A stretch of 64,000 nucleotides of DNA, taken from the NCBI GenBank assembly GCA_963770915.1, contig CAVYRG010000001.1, positions 62,001 to 126,000 on the forward strand, written 5' to 3'. The translations under genes were made by a program, and so were the position numbers. Position 1 is the stretch's first letter. Each line of letters starts with the position of its first letter. Under the pieces are notes generated by a model. The model was not told the DNA's origin, did no database searches, and saw only the letters and a program-made list of their open reading frames with translations. Source of the stretch: PALSA-270 sp963770915 (lineage in GTDB: Bacteria > Acidobacteriota > Terriglobia > Terriglobales > Acidobacteriaceae). Of this stretch, positions 39,571 to 48,905 are shown one piece after another.

Positions 39571-40779
39571 CTATGGCGCTTGCACAATCGTTAACGATGC
39601 CACAATCGCGGGAACCGCGGTCGAGCCGACCATCGCTGTCGGCATTCCCGTCGCGGCATCCAGGCTGAACACGCGGATCGCTTTATCAGTTCCGCTCGCA
39701 ATCAGCCACTGTCCGCTAGGGTCAACCGCCAAGGAAGAGAGAACAGATGTCGGGAAAAAGGGAGAGCCATTGAGCGCAGTGAGCGTGCCGCTATTGGCGT
39801 CCACGCTGAATACCAATATGCCGCCGGACGGCCCGGCGGATACGTAGAGGAAGTTCCCGCTCCGATCAAACGTCGCGTGGTAGGTAGCCACGCCGGGCAG
39901 AAACGGAGCGCCGGCCATCGCGGTTAACTTGCCGGTTGTGGCATCGACGTTCCAGGCCAGAATGCCATTGGCCGCCGGTCCGGTGCTCGCGTAGAGAAGC
40001 TTCCCCGAGGGATGGACAACCAAGCCCGCAGCATCGGCGCTTGCCGTCGGCGAAAATGGCGATCCGGGAACGGGAGTGAGCGCCCCGGTGGTGGCACTGA
40101 TGGAATATCCAGAGACACTCACCAAGGGCGGGGTGGAAACGGGCACACCCGCTGGGCTGATGTCCTCGGTGTACAGGAACTGCCCCGAAGGGTGCACGAG
40201 CACAAATAATGGCAGTTGATTGGCCGGGAACGGCGAACCCGAGACCCCGTGCAGCGCGCCGGAGCCGGGATCACTGGTAAGGGCTCCAATCCCCTGCGCC
40301 GCTAGGCCTACGAACGAGTTGCTTCCGTAGTAAAGGCTCGTTCCGCTGGAATTCGTGGCTAGGGCGCCCGGGGCGCTCAGCGGAGGGCCGCTGACGGGGC
40401 TAGGCTGCAGAAAACCGCCCGCCGACGTCGGCGCGCCGCTCTTCGAATCGATCGAGAAAATACCGATGCCAGGCGTCGCTGAGTCGGAGCCGGAGACATA
40501 CAAGAACCTGGCGTCCGGGCGGACAACAAGTGCACCACTCGGCTGCGGCAAGGTTAAACTCGAGGGCACGCTCAGAGTCCCGGTGGACGGATCCAGCGTA
40601 AAACTCAAAAGCTCAGAGGTAAAGTTTGGCGGATTTACGACGGTCACGAGCGAATAAAGAAACTCGGCTTTGGGTGCTGGAGGCGGTGGAGACGAGAATT
40701 GGGAAGAGCCTCCACCACAGCCCACCATTGCCACAAGAACGGAAATACCAACGAAGCGCCAAAAACGGGTGTTCGACAT
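39571..40779 (-). CDS. Lactonase-like beta-propeller lipoprotein
   Basis: A 402-residue exported protein. The N-terminus MSNTRFWRFVGISVLVAMVGCGGGSS has a lipobox-like VGC, so it is probably a lipoprotein. A seven-bladed propeller of the 6-phosphogluconolactonase/YVTN type follows, with repeats such as SIDSKSGAPTSAGG, GYSISATTGALTPVPGSPF, NVDATTGKLTAMAGAPF and SVDANSGTLTALNGSPF. Catalytic residues of true lactonases are not obvious. Many acidobacterial genomes carry several such proteins, probably for binding at the surface. Confidence 0.85.
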   Translation of the reverse strand: MSNTRFWRFVGISVLVAMVGCGGGSSQFSSPPPPAPKAEFLYSLVTVVNPPNFTSELLSFTLDPSTGTLSVPSSLTLPQPSGALVVRPDARFLYVSGSDSATPGIGIFSIDSKSGAPTSAGGFLQPSPVSGPPLSAPGALATNSSGTSLYYGSNSFVGLAAQGIGALTSDPGSGALHGVSGSPFPANQLPLFVLVHPSGQFLYTEDISPAGVPVSTPPLVSVSGYSISATTGALTPVPGSPFSPTASADAAGLVVHPSGKLLYASTGPAANGILAWNVDATTGKLTAMAGAPFLPGVATYHATFDRSGNFLYVSAGPSGGILVFSVDANSGTLTALNGSPFFPTSVLSSLAVDPSGQWLIASGTDKAIRVFSLDAATGMPTAMVGSTAVPAIVASLTIVQAP

Positions 40780-41004
40780 ATGACAACTCCCGCAGGAACC
40801 CTGGGAAAGGAAGTTTACACGGGGCCCGTCGTTTTTGTCACGCGGCGCAGTAATCTATATCAGTAGCGGCGCCTTCAGACCCTGACGATCGCCGGGTAAC
40901 CCAGCCTGACAGATCTACTCGTGACGGACTTATAGGTTGTGGCTGCTCCAAACATGCCAACGGTGACTGCGCGGTAAGTCGGCGGGGCGAGAATCCCTCG
41001 CAGG

Positions 41005-41974
41005 CTAGGAAGGGCGTCCCGACGAAGGCCGTTGCGTTGCCCGCCCACGAGGGCGCGGCGGGCGATATCCGCGGTAGGCATTGATCACGAAAACAATCGC
41101 GCTCAATCCGGCGATGGCCGCCAACTGTTGGGGGCCGTCGAGCGCTTTGTCGCGAAACATCACCGACTGCTCCCATTCCATAATCAGGAGAACGACGCCG
41201 ATGATGGTTACGGCAAAGTGCACGCGGCTCAGCGAATCGTCGAATTGAACGCGGAAGTTGTCGATCATCCACTTATAGAGCCTGGCATACAGGAGGAAGG
41301 GAATGGCCGAGGCCAGGCAGAGCCATCCGAAGCGGACTAAGCGCACTTGCCCGCCCAAGGGCACTGGAATTGGAAACGCGGGAGCATTCAGAACCAGCGA
41401 TACGATGCCGCCGGCCGCGATGGCTCCCGCGGCGATGGCAAATAAGTGGACCGGAGACTTCGGCCAGCCGAAGTTATCGCGCCCGCGCTCCACGCGATGG
41501 CGGGAAGACGTGGGAGGGAGCACTCCAATGATTTCGTCGCGCGTGAAAGAACGAATGATGTTCCAGACAAAAACGGCCTCGCCAAATACTGCGGTGGCGA
41601 TCAACATGCGATCCGGGAATCCGGCGGTCTGCACCGGCCACAGAATCGCCGTGGCCCCCGCCAGCAAGAGCGCCGAACTGCCCAGGCTTTGCCCAATTTC
41701 CCAAGCGGTCTTCAAGCTTGCAGGTCGTGAGGCGGCGTACCAGATAGTGCTCCAGGTAGAAAAGAGCAACGATGCAGAATGCGATAGCGAGATAGACCTG
41801 CAAATCCCGCATCTGCGCGTAGAGTACGGATTGCGACCCAGGATGGCCGGCGACGTAAATGGCCGAACCTCCGGCACCGACAAGAAAGGCGAGCGCGGGA
41901 AGCCGGAAGCGCGTTTCCGGAAGGAGGTTTCGTTCCACCAAGTAGTTGCGCACGGTTCCGGCTAGGGTTGCCTT
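41005..41974 (-). pseudogene. Multi-spanning membrane protein split by a frameshift
   Basis: Two frames give one hydrophobic protein of ~320 residues. The first (from ATG 41974) reads MKATLAGTVRNYLVERNLL, then two membrane spans and FYLEHYLVRRLTTCKLED. The second continues from about 41715 with WEIGQSLGSSALLLAGATAILW, further spans, FLLYARLYKWMIDNF and IIGVVLLIMEWEQSVMF. The join is near 41700-41720, where a one-base shift links the two. Neither half makes sense alone. No family is recognised. A sequencing indel or genuine decay cannot be separated. The 225 bases before the lactonase gene (40780-41004) contain nothing I can support. Confidence 0.6.
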
Positions 41975-42149
41975 CATCTCGCCTCGCACTTCCGCATATG
42001 GGGATCAGACAAATTGTCGGTGGAGGCGGCGAAGAAACCTGTGGCAAAAGCGGGGTGCGCCTTACGGAGGTAACTTCGATGAAGCCTAGTAGCGAGGCAG
42101 GAGGCCGCGGTTGCGTTACTTTGCAGCCCTGGCGTTATACTCCCCAGTC

Positions 42150-42620
42150 ATGGTCCCGATAGATAGCTCGGCAACCCTGCCGTCCGGGTCTCCGGAAGCT
42201 GAGAAGGCGGCGCGCTATCGCCGGAGCGCGTACATGTATCACAAGGCGCTGGCGGTCGTCGTTTCTGTCAACTTCGTCATGGCGCTTTCCGCGTTTCATG
42301 AGCCGGCAGATGTGGTTGGAGGCTACGGGTTCATGTTCATCACCCTATTCGGAGCGCCGCTGCTGTTCTTATTCTGCGCCTCTTCCTACTACTCATTCCG
42401 CGCACGATCGGAGTGGCGGCTGGTCGTGCTGTCGGCGGTCGCCTCAGCGATGGTTGTGTTGGCAGTGTTGGGAATCGAACCTAACTTAAAATCGTTGGTG
42501 ATGGATTGCGTCTATGTCGTTTCTGTGGTTTTCTTTTTTGTTTTCAACGGAAAACGAAAACGCGAAACCCTTTCGGGTAAGCTTGAGACAGAAACCGGGA
42601 GCGGCGAGAACGCTCGCTAG
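42150..42620 (+). CDS. Small four-span membrane protein, unknown function
   Basis: A 156-residue protein starting at ATG 42150 (MVPIDSSATLPSGSPEAEKAARYRR). Four hydrophobic segments are visible, including KALAVVVSVNFVMALSAF, YGFMFITLFGAPLLFLFC, LVVLSAVASAMVVLAVLG and CVYVVSVVFFFVF. The tail is charged. An open frame from a TTG at 42111 adds 13 unlikely residues. No family motif. Confidence 0.6.
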   Translation: MVPIDSSATLPSGSPEAEKAARYRRSAYMYHKALAVVVSVNFVMALSAFHEPADVVGGYGFMFITLFGAPLLFLFCASSYYSFRARSEWRLVVLSAVASAMVVLAVLGIEPNLKSLVMDCVYVVSVVFFFVFNGKRKRETLSGKLETETGSGENAR

Positions 42621-42656
42621 CCACTGTAGGTTCTGCATAGGGCGGCGGAATTTGCG

Positions 42657-42845
42657 ATGAAGAAAAGCATCTACCTGGGAAAATCTGCGGGATGGGTCAA
42701 ACATACCAAGAACTCTGACCTGGGCGGGCGGCGCGGCGTGAACAAGAAGATTCGCCGCGGGATGAAGGCCGAGTCTCGCTCGGAGAAAGTTGCAGAGCGA
42801 GGCCGAGGCGCGAAACCCGCCATCGGCTCGAAAGGCTCAGAGTAG
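42657..42845 (+). CDS. Very basic short protein
   Basis: A 62-residue protein with roughly a third Lys and Arg: MKKSIYLGKSAGWVKHTKNS followed by GGRRGVNKKIRRGMKAESRSEK. It could bind nucleic acid, or it may be a chance ORF. It lies 36 bases after the small membrane protein gene on the same strand and converges with the Ste24-type protease gene. Confidence 0.35.
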   Translation: MKKSIYLGKSAGWVKHTKNSDLGGRRGVNKKIRRGMKAESRSEKVAERGRGAKPAIGSKGSE

Positions 42846-42884
42846 AGGGCGGCGTCCTGCTGGTCCTCTAGAACCGCCGCGACC

Positions 42885-44243
42885 CTACTTCACGAATTCT
42901 CCCGGCTCGCCTTTCGCCCAGGGATCATAAGTCAGGCAGAAGTGAACCCGGTCGCCAATCGAAGGATGCGAATAGAACAAGAACACGTCCACCGGGTTGG
43001 GATCGGGATCCCCCAGATCGACCTCGCCCAGCACTTGAAACGCCTGCGCCGCCACTTGTCCGGCATCCGGCGTAAGGCCGTGCGTGACTTCCAATCCGTA
43101 TTGGTCAGCCTGATGCTCGAAATAACGGCTGATACCGCTGCTAATGGGATTGGATAGAAACGAAAACACAGAAAGCAGGAGCAACAGCGCCGGCAATGAA
43201 GCCAGGTCGCCCAGTCCGCGAATCGCCCATTTTGCTCCCCACTTGGAGAGCACCCAGCCGATGCTGCGATAGCCGAGATAGAAAAGGCCCAGCAGCAGCA
43301 GGGCAATCAGGCCAAGCTCCTTGGGAATGTGCAACAGAACGTAGTGGCCCATTTCGTGCCCAGCCACAAAAACGATCTGCGGCGTGGTCAACTTCGCGAT
43401 GGTCGTGTCCCAGACTACGATCCGCTTGGAGGCGCCAAAGCCCGTCACATAGGCGTTCAGCGCGGTAGTTTTCTCTCCCGCGCCCATCCAGAACATGCGT
43501 TGCGGCGGAATGTCTTGTCCGGCGCGCTGCACTAGCTTTTCCAGGCTGGCGGTGAGCGCCGCGTCTTTCTGCTGCAGCGGCTCGAACTTGTGGAACAGAG
43601 GATCGATCACCAGCGGCTGCAGGAAGATCAGAAACACGGCGATCGGCAATGAGACCAGCCAGAAATAAAACCACCAGCGCCGCGCGCTGCGCCGGATCAC
43701 CAGATACAAGATCCATATCAGAATCGTGCCAATGATCACAGAGATGAACTGGCTCTTCGCCCAGTCCCAACTCCACGAACCCCAACTCTGCACAGACAAG
43801 CCGTACTTGCGTTCCACCCAGTTATCGTAGATGTCAGTAGGCAAAGTGAGGACAGCCACGGTCAGCAGGAACAGGGGAGAGAACACTACGCACTGCAGGA
43901 AGCTGTTCGAAAAGGCTCTTTCCGACCAGTCGCGAAACTTCGGCGCGAGCTTCCACGCCAACACCAGCCACAGAACCACCAGTCCATACACGAAGCTGAC
44001 GAGATCCAGGTAAAAGCGAGTGCGGCGGCGATCGTGGGCTTTCTTGTACAGGTCGGGCGGAAGCGTATATGCCGTAACTGGTTTCGTGGTTGGCGTCTCT
44101 GTCGAGGCTGCGGGAGCAACCGGCCCGCTTGACTCTGACTGCTCGAAACCGCGCACGAACGGCGAAAGAGGCTGGCGCCGTGCCGCTACTTGAAGCCCGT
44201 AAAACAGCAGAAGCAGCGCTGGCAGTACGAGCATCTTTTTCAT
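42885..44243 (-). CDS. M48 membrane metalloprotease (Ste24/CAAX protease 1-like)
   Basis: A 452-residue polytopic zinc protease. About seven membrane spans surround the active site VFVAGHEMGHYVLLHIPKELG, with a further Glu ligand in FEHQADQYGLEVTHG near the C-terminus. The order and the loop YVTGFGASKRIVVWDTTI are those of Ste24/FACE1-type enzymes rather than small HtpX. In bacteria these are thought to remove damaged membrane proteins. An N-terminal ~50-residue segment rich in Ser/Thr/Pro precedes the first conserved span. It sits 114 bases after the GT39-like gene. Confidence 0.92.
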   Translation of the reverse strand: MKKMLVLPALLLLFYGLQVAARRQPLSPFVRGFEQSESSGPVAPAASTETPTTKPVTAYTLPPDLYKKAHDRRRTRFYLDLVSFVYGLVVLWLVLAWKLAPKFRDWSERAFSNSFLQCVVFSPLFLLTVAVLTLPTDIYDNWVERKYGLSVQSWGSWSWDWAKSQFISVIIGTILIWILYLVIRRSARRWWFYFWLVSLPIAVFLIFLQPLVIDPLFHKFEPLQQKDAALTASLEKLVQRAGQDIPPQRMFWMGAGEKTTALNAYVTGFGASKRIVVWDTTIAKLTTPQIVFVAGHEMGHYVLLHIPKELGLIALLLLGLFYLGYRSIGWVLSKWGAKWAIRGLGDLASLPALLLLLSVFSFLSNPISSGISRYFEHQADQYGLEVTHGLTPDAGQVAAQAFQVLGEVDLGDPDPNPVDVFLFYSHPSIGDRVHFCLTYDPWAKGEPGEFVK

Positions 44244-44357
44244 ATCGAAGCCCCTTTGCGGACCGGAAGGGTCAGCAGGGAAGTCTGCCCTTTAGACGGT
44301 GCAGTCGTCAAGCAGAACCTGGGCGGAGGTGAGGCCCCGTCCAGACGCACCCGGACG

Positions 44358-46424
44358 CTAGGGCTGAAGCTGCGCCAGCTTGCTCTGAACTTTTGCGGTC
44401 CATTGAGCCTTGGCCTGCAATTCCATGGTTTGGGCGATTGCGAGAGCCTTCTCATAGGCAGGACGAGCATCCGCATCGCGATGCATGGCGGTCAGAACGT
44501 CTCCCAACATCATCTGTGGTTGCATGGCATCGGGGGCAACGGCCGCGGCCGCTCGCGCCTCCGTGAGCGCTTCGTCGAGTTGCTGTTTGGCTAGCAAGGT
44601 TCGCGATCTTTGCACCCGCCCAAGCGCGGACGCCAACGGCACCTCGAACCTTCCATCAAAGACAAATACTCCACGATCGATGATGGCGGAAGGGCGCAGC
44701 TTCTGGAAGCTGCGGTATGGATTCAAAATGTTCGATCCGAATTCGTAGCCCGAGAGGTCCGAAGCGCTGATGAACACGGGACCGTTGATAACGGGAGGGA
44801 CGTCGGTTTGTTCTCCGAACCAATTGGTATCAGGCGTGGGGAGGGTTTTGCAGGGAATGCCGTAATCACTGAACCGGATCCCAGACTCGGGGAAATACGC
44901 GAACCAACATGAAGTAATGCCGCGAGCGTCGACGTACTTCTTGGTGGCGATCATCTGCTGGCCCCAATCGACATTGGAATCGCTGAGGTATTTGTAGGTG
45001 GCGGATGGGCCTCCCCAAAGCTCATTCGAGTAGGGAAGGTAAGACACGGGGAACGCGCGCACGGAAGAGATGACGTGAAATATGAGCAGGGCCGCCACGG
45101 GGTAGATCCAGCGGCGGTCGGCTTGCGCGAGCGTCCAAGCGGCATAGGCGGCCAGCACCATCAAAAAAGGAAAAATCGGCAGAATGTGACGAACGCCGAT
45201 ATTCAGGTCCGAAAAAATTGCCACCACGAAATAGAGCACAGGCGGAACGGCAAGAAAGAGAAGTTCTGGCCGGTGCTGCGTGCCGCGGAAGGCAAGAATC
45301 AGCGGCAGCAAGAGCAGGAGCGCGAGAACCGGCAACGTAGATTTAATGAGGAGCAGCGCAGGGAAATAAAACCACTGCCCTCGCGGGTAAATCGTTCCGA
45401 ACAGATAGGTGGGAGTCTCGTCGGCGACCACCTTCACGTCGATCAGTCCGTAGAGATAGGCTTCGGGAAGGAGATGCCAATGGGCCACGGCAAGAATGGC
45501 GGGGCCAGCCGCGGGCGGTTTCAATTCGCCGGCGAACTCGGTTAGCGTCGGGCTTACGGGGAGGCCGGCTGGCCGCATGGAATAACGGAAGCCGTAGGAG
45601 GACCATAAAATTGCAAACGAAATTGCGCTGATGGCCGCCAGCGCGGCGGCAAGGCGGAGAGCTTTGCGCGGTCTGCTCTCCGCGTTCGAGCCAACTTGGG
45701 GGTTGCGAATGACTTCGGTTACGGCGAGCACCACAAGGATGGGAAGGATGAATAAACCTGAGTGTTTTGCCGCCAGGCCTAGTCCAACGGCAAGGCCTGT
45801 CAACAACAGCCGAGGGATGGACGGCTTCTTGACATAGCGATAAAAGGCGTAGACGCTGGCGAACATCAAACAAGTGATGCCCATATCCGTGGTGACCAGA
45901 GCCCCGTGGGCGAGAATATTGGGCTCGAACACAAAGAGCAGAAGAGCGGCGAGGGCGGCTGCGTCGCCGAACATTTCCCGCGTCGCCGTGAATACCAGGA
46001 CGGCGAGCAGGATGGTAAAGGTCATCGCTGCCATGCGAACACGGAAGATGACTTTGGCCGCATCGTTGCCGTAGATCAAATCTCTTCCATCGAAGCTCGA
46101 CTCATGCTTGAAGAAGCGGTTCTGCAACGGCGGCACCTTCAGCTTCATGAACAGAAGAGGCGACGTGGCCACCGCTTTTACCAGCGGCGGATGCTCCGGG
46201 TTCATGCCATAGTCGCCCTTCCACGACATGTAGCCAGCGAAGATGTGATTGCCTTCATCCCAGGTGAGGGATTCGTGCGCGACCGAATACGCCAGCTGGC
46301 CAATAAGTATGAGCACTAGGAGGCAAGCTGCGGCCGAGACGTATCGGGAGGGCAGCGTGTTCAGATTGATTCGGTTCCTGACGTCCGACTGATCGGAACG
46401 GCTCTCATGAATGCGTGCGCTCAC
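44358..46424 (-). CDS. GT39/ArnT-like glycosyltransferase membrane protein with C-terminal TPR
   Basis: About 688 residues. The first loop contains SLTWDEGNHIFAGYMSWKG with the Asp-Glu pair of the PMT/ArnT superfamily, then NPEHPPLVKA. Some 10-12 membrane spans follow to about residue 470. A periplasmic globular part and a final TPR-like segment (LDEALTEARAAAAVAPDAM ... RDADARPAYEKALAIAQ) complete the protein. It should transfer a sugar from a polyprenyl-phosphate donor to a lipid or protein outside the membrane. GTG at 46424, five to six bases after AAGGAG, is chosen; the open frame upstream (to 46502) lacks support. Confidence 0.85.
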   Translation of the reverse strand: MSARIHESRSDQSDVRNRINLNTLPSRYVSAAACLLVLILIGQLAYSVAHESLTWDEGNHIFAGYMSWKGDYGMNPEHPPLVKAVATSPLLFMKLKVPPLQNRFFKHESSFDGRDLIYGNDAAKVIFRVRMAAMTFTILLAVLVFTATREMFGDAAALAALLLFVFEPNILAHGALVTTDMGITCLMFASVYAFYRYVKKPSIPRLLLTGLAVGLGLAAKHSGLFILPILVVLAVTEVIRNPQVGSNAESRPRKALRLAAALAAISAISFAILWSSYGFRYSMRPAGLPVSPTLTEFAGELKPPAAGPAILAVAHWHLLPEAYLYGLIDVKVVADETPTYLFGTIYPRGQWFYFPALLLIKSTLPVLALLLLLPLILAFRGTQHRPELLFLAVPPVLYFVVAIFSDLNIGVRHILPIFPFLMVLAAYAAWTLAQADRRWIYPVAALLIFHVISSVRAFPVSYLPYSNELWGGPSATYKYLSDSNVDWGQQMIATKKYVDARGITSCWFAYFPESGIRFSDYGIPCKTLPTPDTNWFGEQTDVPPVINGPVFISASDLSGYEFGSNILNPYRSFQKLRPSAIIDRGVFVFDGRFEVPLASALGRVQRSRTLLAKQQLDEALTEARAAAAVAPDAMQPQMMLGDVLTAMHRDADARPAYEKALAIAQTMELQAKAQWTAKVQSKLAQLQP

Positions 46425-46547
46425 AGTATCTCCTTGCGGCACAGAGATGTTGTTGAAGGAGTTTCGACAACCTGAAACGAGCCTTTTATCGCAGCGGCGC
46501 ACTCCGGAGCAAGGGGAATCCGTAAGGACGGCGCTTGAACGGATGAG

Positions 46548-47270
46548 CTATCGATTTAGCCGGCCTGACGCTGGTGCTTTCATGCCGACTACGCAAATCC
46601 ATCCCTTGTTCTTCTCCTCATACACCTGAACGTTGCTGTAGCCAGATGTTGAGAATAACTCACGGTGTTCGGCAACGCTAAGACACCCGGCGCCCAGCAA
46701 TCTCATCATCGATCGTTGCGCCGCAGAGCCTTCTTCGCTCTTATAGGCCTCGGCGATGACAATCAGCCTGCCACCAGGTTTGAGCACGCGCCGGATTTCC
46801 TTCATGTCATGCAGCAGGTCTGGCCAAAAATATTGCGTCTCGACCGCGGTCACAAGATCGAAGGTGTCTTCGGCAAAAGGAAGGTTTGAAACCGTCGCGC
46901 GTATCACCGCGATGCGGCCGGCGTGGATCAACTCCGCATTGCGGGCGCGAGACTCCGCCACGCTTCCCTTCGCGTAGTCGATGCCCCAAACCTTGCCGAA
47001 CTCAGCGAGGAGAGCCAATTTCTGGATGGTGCGGCCACCGCCGCATCCGATGTCAAGAATCGTGGAGTCTTTGCCGACGGGAACGTGCTGCAGGCCCCAG
47101 TCGGTCAGCGCGGAGTGGCGCTTGTTCATCATCCACAGAAAGGGCCGGCCGAGCCATCTGGAAGGCTTGTGCACCTGGCGCAGCAAGAACATAGCAATCA
47201 CAAGCGCGACGGCAATCCTGAGCAGCTTTGGGAGGGCGATGGGAATTGCGGAAAGTAGAGCGAGATTCAT
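46548..47270 (-). CDS. Class I SAM-dependent methyltransferase with N-terminal membrane segment
   Basis: A 240-residue methyltransferase. Motif I is STILDIGCGGGRTIQKLA, followed by VWGIDYAKGSVAESRARN, DLVTAVETQYFWPDL and VLKPGGRLIVIAEAY, the UbiE/Methyltransf_11 pattern. The first ~30 residues (MNLALLSAIPIALPKLLRIAVALVIAMFLL) form a membrane anchor. A lipid or quinone-like substrate is therefore likely, though unproved. ATG at 47270 is preferred because the frame above it has no family features. Confidence 0.87.
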   Translation of the reverse strand: MNLALLSAIPIALPKLLRIAVALVIAMFLLRQVHKPSRWLGRPFLWMMNKRHSALTDWGLQHVPVGKDSTILDIGCGGGRTIQKLALLAEFGKVWGIDYAKGSVAESRARNAELIHAGRIAVIRATVSNLPFAEDTFDLVTAVETQYFWPDLLHDMKEIRRVLKPGGRLIVIAEAYKSEEGSAAQRSMMRLLGAGCLSVAEHRELFSTSGYSNVQVYEEKNKGWICVVGMKAPASGRLNR

Positions 47271-47480
47271 GGATGCTTCGATTGTGAATCGTACAGCCTG
47301 GGGCAAGCCAGGATTCCCGTGTCTGGCGAGTCGACACGACCGGGGCGGCAAAGTCCCAGTCTCGTTGTCGCACACGCGAAGCTTAGATTCAGTTCTGCGA
47401 CCCAGAGCTACGGAGTGGAGAACCTGACCTTTTCGCCGCTGTCGACGATGTTCTAAAAAGGATGTCCCGCCGTCCTGGCT

Positions 47481-47717
47481 TCAACGATGGAGAAAAAAGT
47501 ATAGCAGCGCGAGGAAAATCGCCGCCACCACGAAAAGTCGCAGGAACGTCTTGAAGTTGCTTGGCTCCGGCGTGATCGGCGAGTCGGCTGGGTTCAGCGC
47601 ATTTGAGAAGTTCGTGCTGACGGCTTGCGTGCTCCTGCCTAAGTCTACGTTCACATTTCCTGAACCGCTGGCGAGCGCCTGAGCCAACTCGGGCACGCGC
47701 TTGCCAAGCGCGGTCAA
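47481..47717 (-). CDS. Small tail-anchored membrane protein
   Basis: A 78-residue protein starting at a TTG that overlaps the preceding stop (TTGA). The first two thirds are polar; the end is one strong membrane span (FLRLFVVAAIFLALLYFFLHR) with only two residues after it, so it is tail-anchored. The overlap with the gene at 47714 indicates a two-gene operon. Unknown family. Confidence 0.6.
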   Translation of the reverse strand: MTALGKRVPELAQALASGSGNVNVDLGRSTQAVSTNFSNALNPADSPITPEPSNFKTFLRLFVVAAIFLALLYFFLHR

Positions 47718-48052
47718 GACTCTCTCCGCGAAGGGACTTCGATTTCAGCGTGAGTGGCGCCGAAAATGGGCGGCGCACTGCCGTCCGTGGATTGGAGGAC
47801 AAAGCCCCCGCCGGGCTTATGTTCAATATGAAAGGCCAAGTGGACTTCCTTGTTGTTTAGGGGCAATTTTAGGCCAGGAAATTCGGTGGCAAGCGCGGCG
47901 GCAATGTTGGCCTGGATCTTCTGTTGCAACTCTTCGCGGGTGGGCGCCTCCAGCGGGGGCACGCTGGGATCTGTCGCACGGGCGATGAATCCGCCCTCGG
48001 GCTTGGGCTCGATACGGTAGGTGAAATGCTGGATCAGCCGCTTCAGTTCCAT
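47714..48052 (-). CDS. Hypothetical protein with two copies of a short domain
   Basis: A 112-residue protein with an internal duplication. YRIEPKPEGGFIARATDPSV with PPLEA, and FHIEHKPGGGFVLQSTDGSA with PPIFGAT, line up along their length. A helix (REELQQKIQANIAAAL) separates them. The repeat unit looks like a three-stranded HicB-like or RNase H-like half-domain, but that is only an impression. It is coupled to the tail-anchored protein downstream. Function unknown. Confidence 0.65.
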   Translation of the reverse strand: MELKRLIQHFTYRIEPKPEGGFIARATDPSVPPLEAPTREELQQKIQANIAAALATEFPGLKLPLNNKEVHLAFHIEHKPGGGFVLQSTDGSAPPIFGATHAEIEVPSRRES

Positions 48053-48147
48053 AATGCCAGCGATTGTACCGCGCCTGGCGGAGCAAGCCTGGTAACGCCC
48101 GTGTGGAGAAATCGTATCCGGAGTCTACGCATCACTTCGGGAGCGAT

Positions 48148-48480
48148 TCAGATACTCTCGAAGATCACGTGTTCCTCGGACACGAACGAGGTGACCTTAT
48201 TGGCATCGATGAAGTTAGCTTCGTCTTCCGTGGAGGCTCGCCATTCCGGAGACTGGCGGGCGGCCTGCAGAGACTTCATGTCGTCGAACCAAAGCTCGGC
48301 AACGCCATCAAAGCTCGGCGTGGTCTGCTGGCCTGGAATTGACACGCGATGGCTTTGCACCAGGCGGCGCAAACCGGGAATCCTCGCCCCGATGGGCCCG
48401 TGAATGTTCTTCCAGTAATGAAAGAACTCTTCGTCGGTGCAACCGGCTTTCCTGGTAATGCAATAGACGAGCTTCACCAT
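48148..48480 (-). CDS. EthD-family protein
   Basis: A 110-residue ferredoxin-like alpha/beta-barrel protein: MVKLVYCITRKAGCTDEEFFHYWKNIHGPIGARIPGLRRLVQSH is the EthD signature, ending with SFVSEEHVIF. Family members are small dimeric proteins, some isomerases or oxygen-chemistry helpers. It is 12 bases downstream of the DUF4242-like gene and so probably co-transcribed. Substrate unknown. Confidence 0.88.
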   Translation of the reverse strand: MVKLVYCITRKAGCTDEEFFHYWKNIHGPIGARIPGLRRLVQSHRVSIPGQQTTPSFDGVAELWFDDMKSLQAARQSPEWRASTEDEANFIDANKVTSFVSEEHVIFESI

Positions 48481-48492
48481 GCGGGCGATCCC

Positions 48493-48765
48493 CTATTCTG
48501 CGGTCGTGGGATCGATGACGGCAACGATCTCGGAAACCTGGTTCGCGGGGAATCCGCCCAAGCGGGCATGCTCGCGGATGATCTCTTCATTCGGAGCGAT
48601 GTAGACGCGGTAGATCTTGTCGTCGGTCACGTAACTCTGCACCCACTGAATTTGCGGCCCGAGGTTGCGCAGGACGCCGCAGGATGTTTGCGCAATCCCT
48701 TGCAGTTGTTCACGCGTGAGCTTTCCCACTCCGGGGACCTGGCGTTCGATCACGTATTTCGGCAT
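48493..48765 (-). CDS. DUF4242-like small protein
   Basis: A 90-residue protein: MPKYVIERQVPGVGKLTREQLQGIAQTSCGVLRNLG, then IQWVQSYVTDDKIYRVYIAPNEEIIREHARLGGFPANQVSEI. This is the DUF4242 (SCO4226-like) layout, a ferredoxin-like fold for which nickel binding has been reported in Streptomyces. ATG at 48765 follows GGGAGGTT. It pairs with the EthD gene. Confidence 0.82.
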   Translation of the reverse strand: MPKYVIERQVPGVGKLTREQLQGIAQTSCGVLRNLGPQIQWVQSYVTDDKIYRVYIAPNEEIIREHARLGGFPANQVSEIVAVIDPTTAE

Positions 48766-48905
48766 AGAACCTCCCTGGTTGGGTGGATACACCCACAGCA
48801 ACGCAGGCCAGCATTCTAGACCATTCTGCAGCGGGGAGGGGCGGCGCATCCTTGCGCGTCGCGTGGCTCCAAACACGCGCCTGGGCGGTAAGAACGAAGC
48901 AATCG

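Noticed and set aside
43141..43785. Minus-strand frame of 214 codons inside the Ste24-type gene
   Set aside because: It is a shifted frame of the same gene; the protease motifs are in the other frame.
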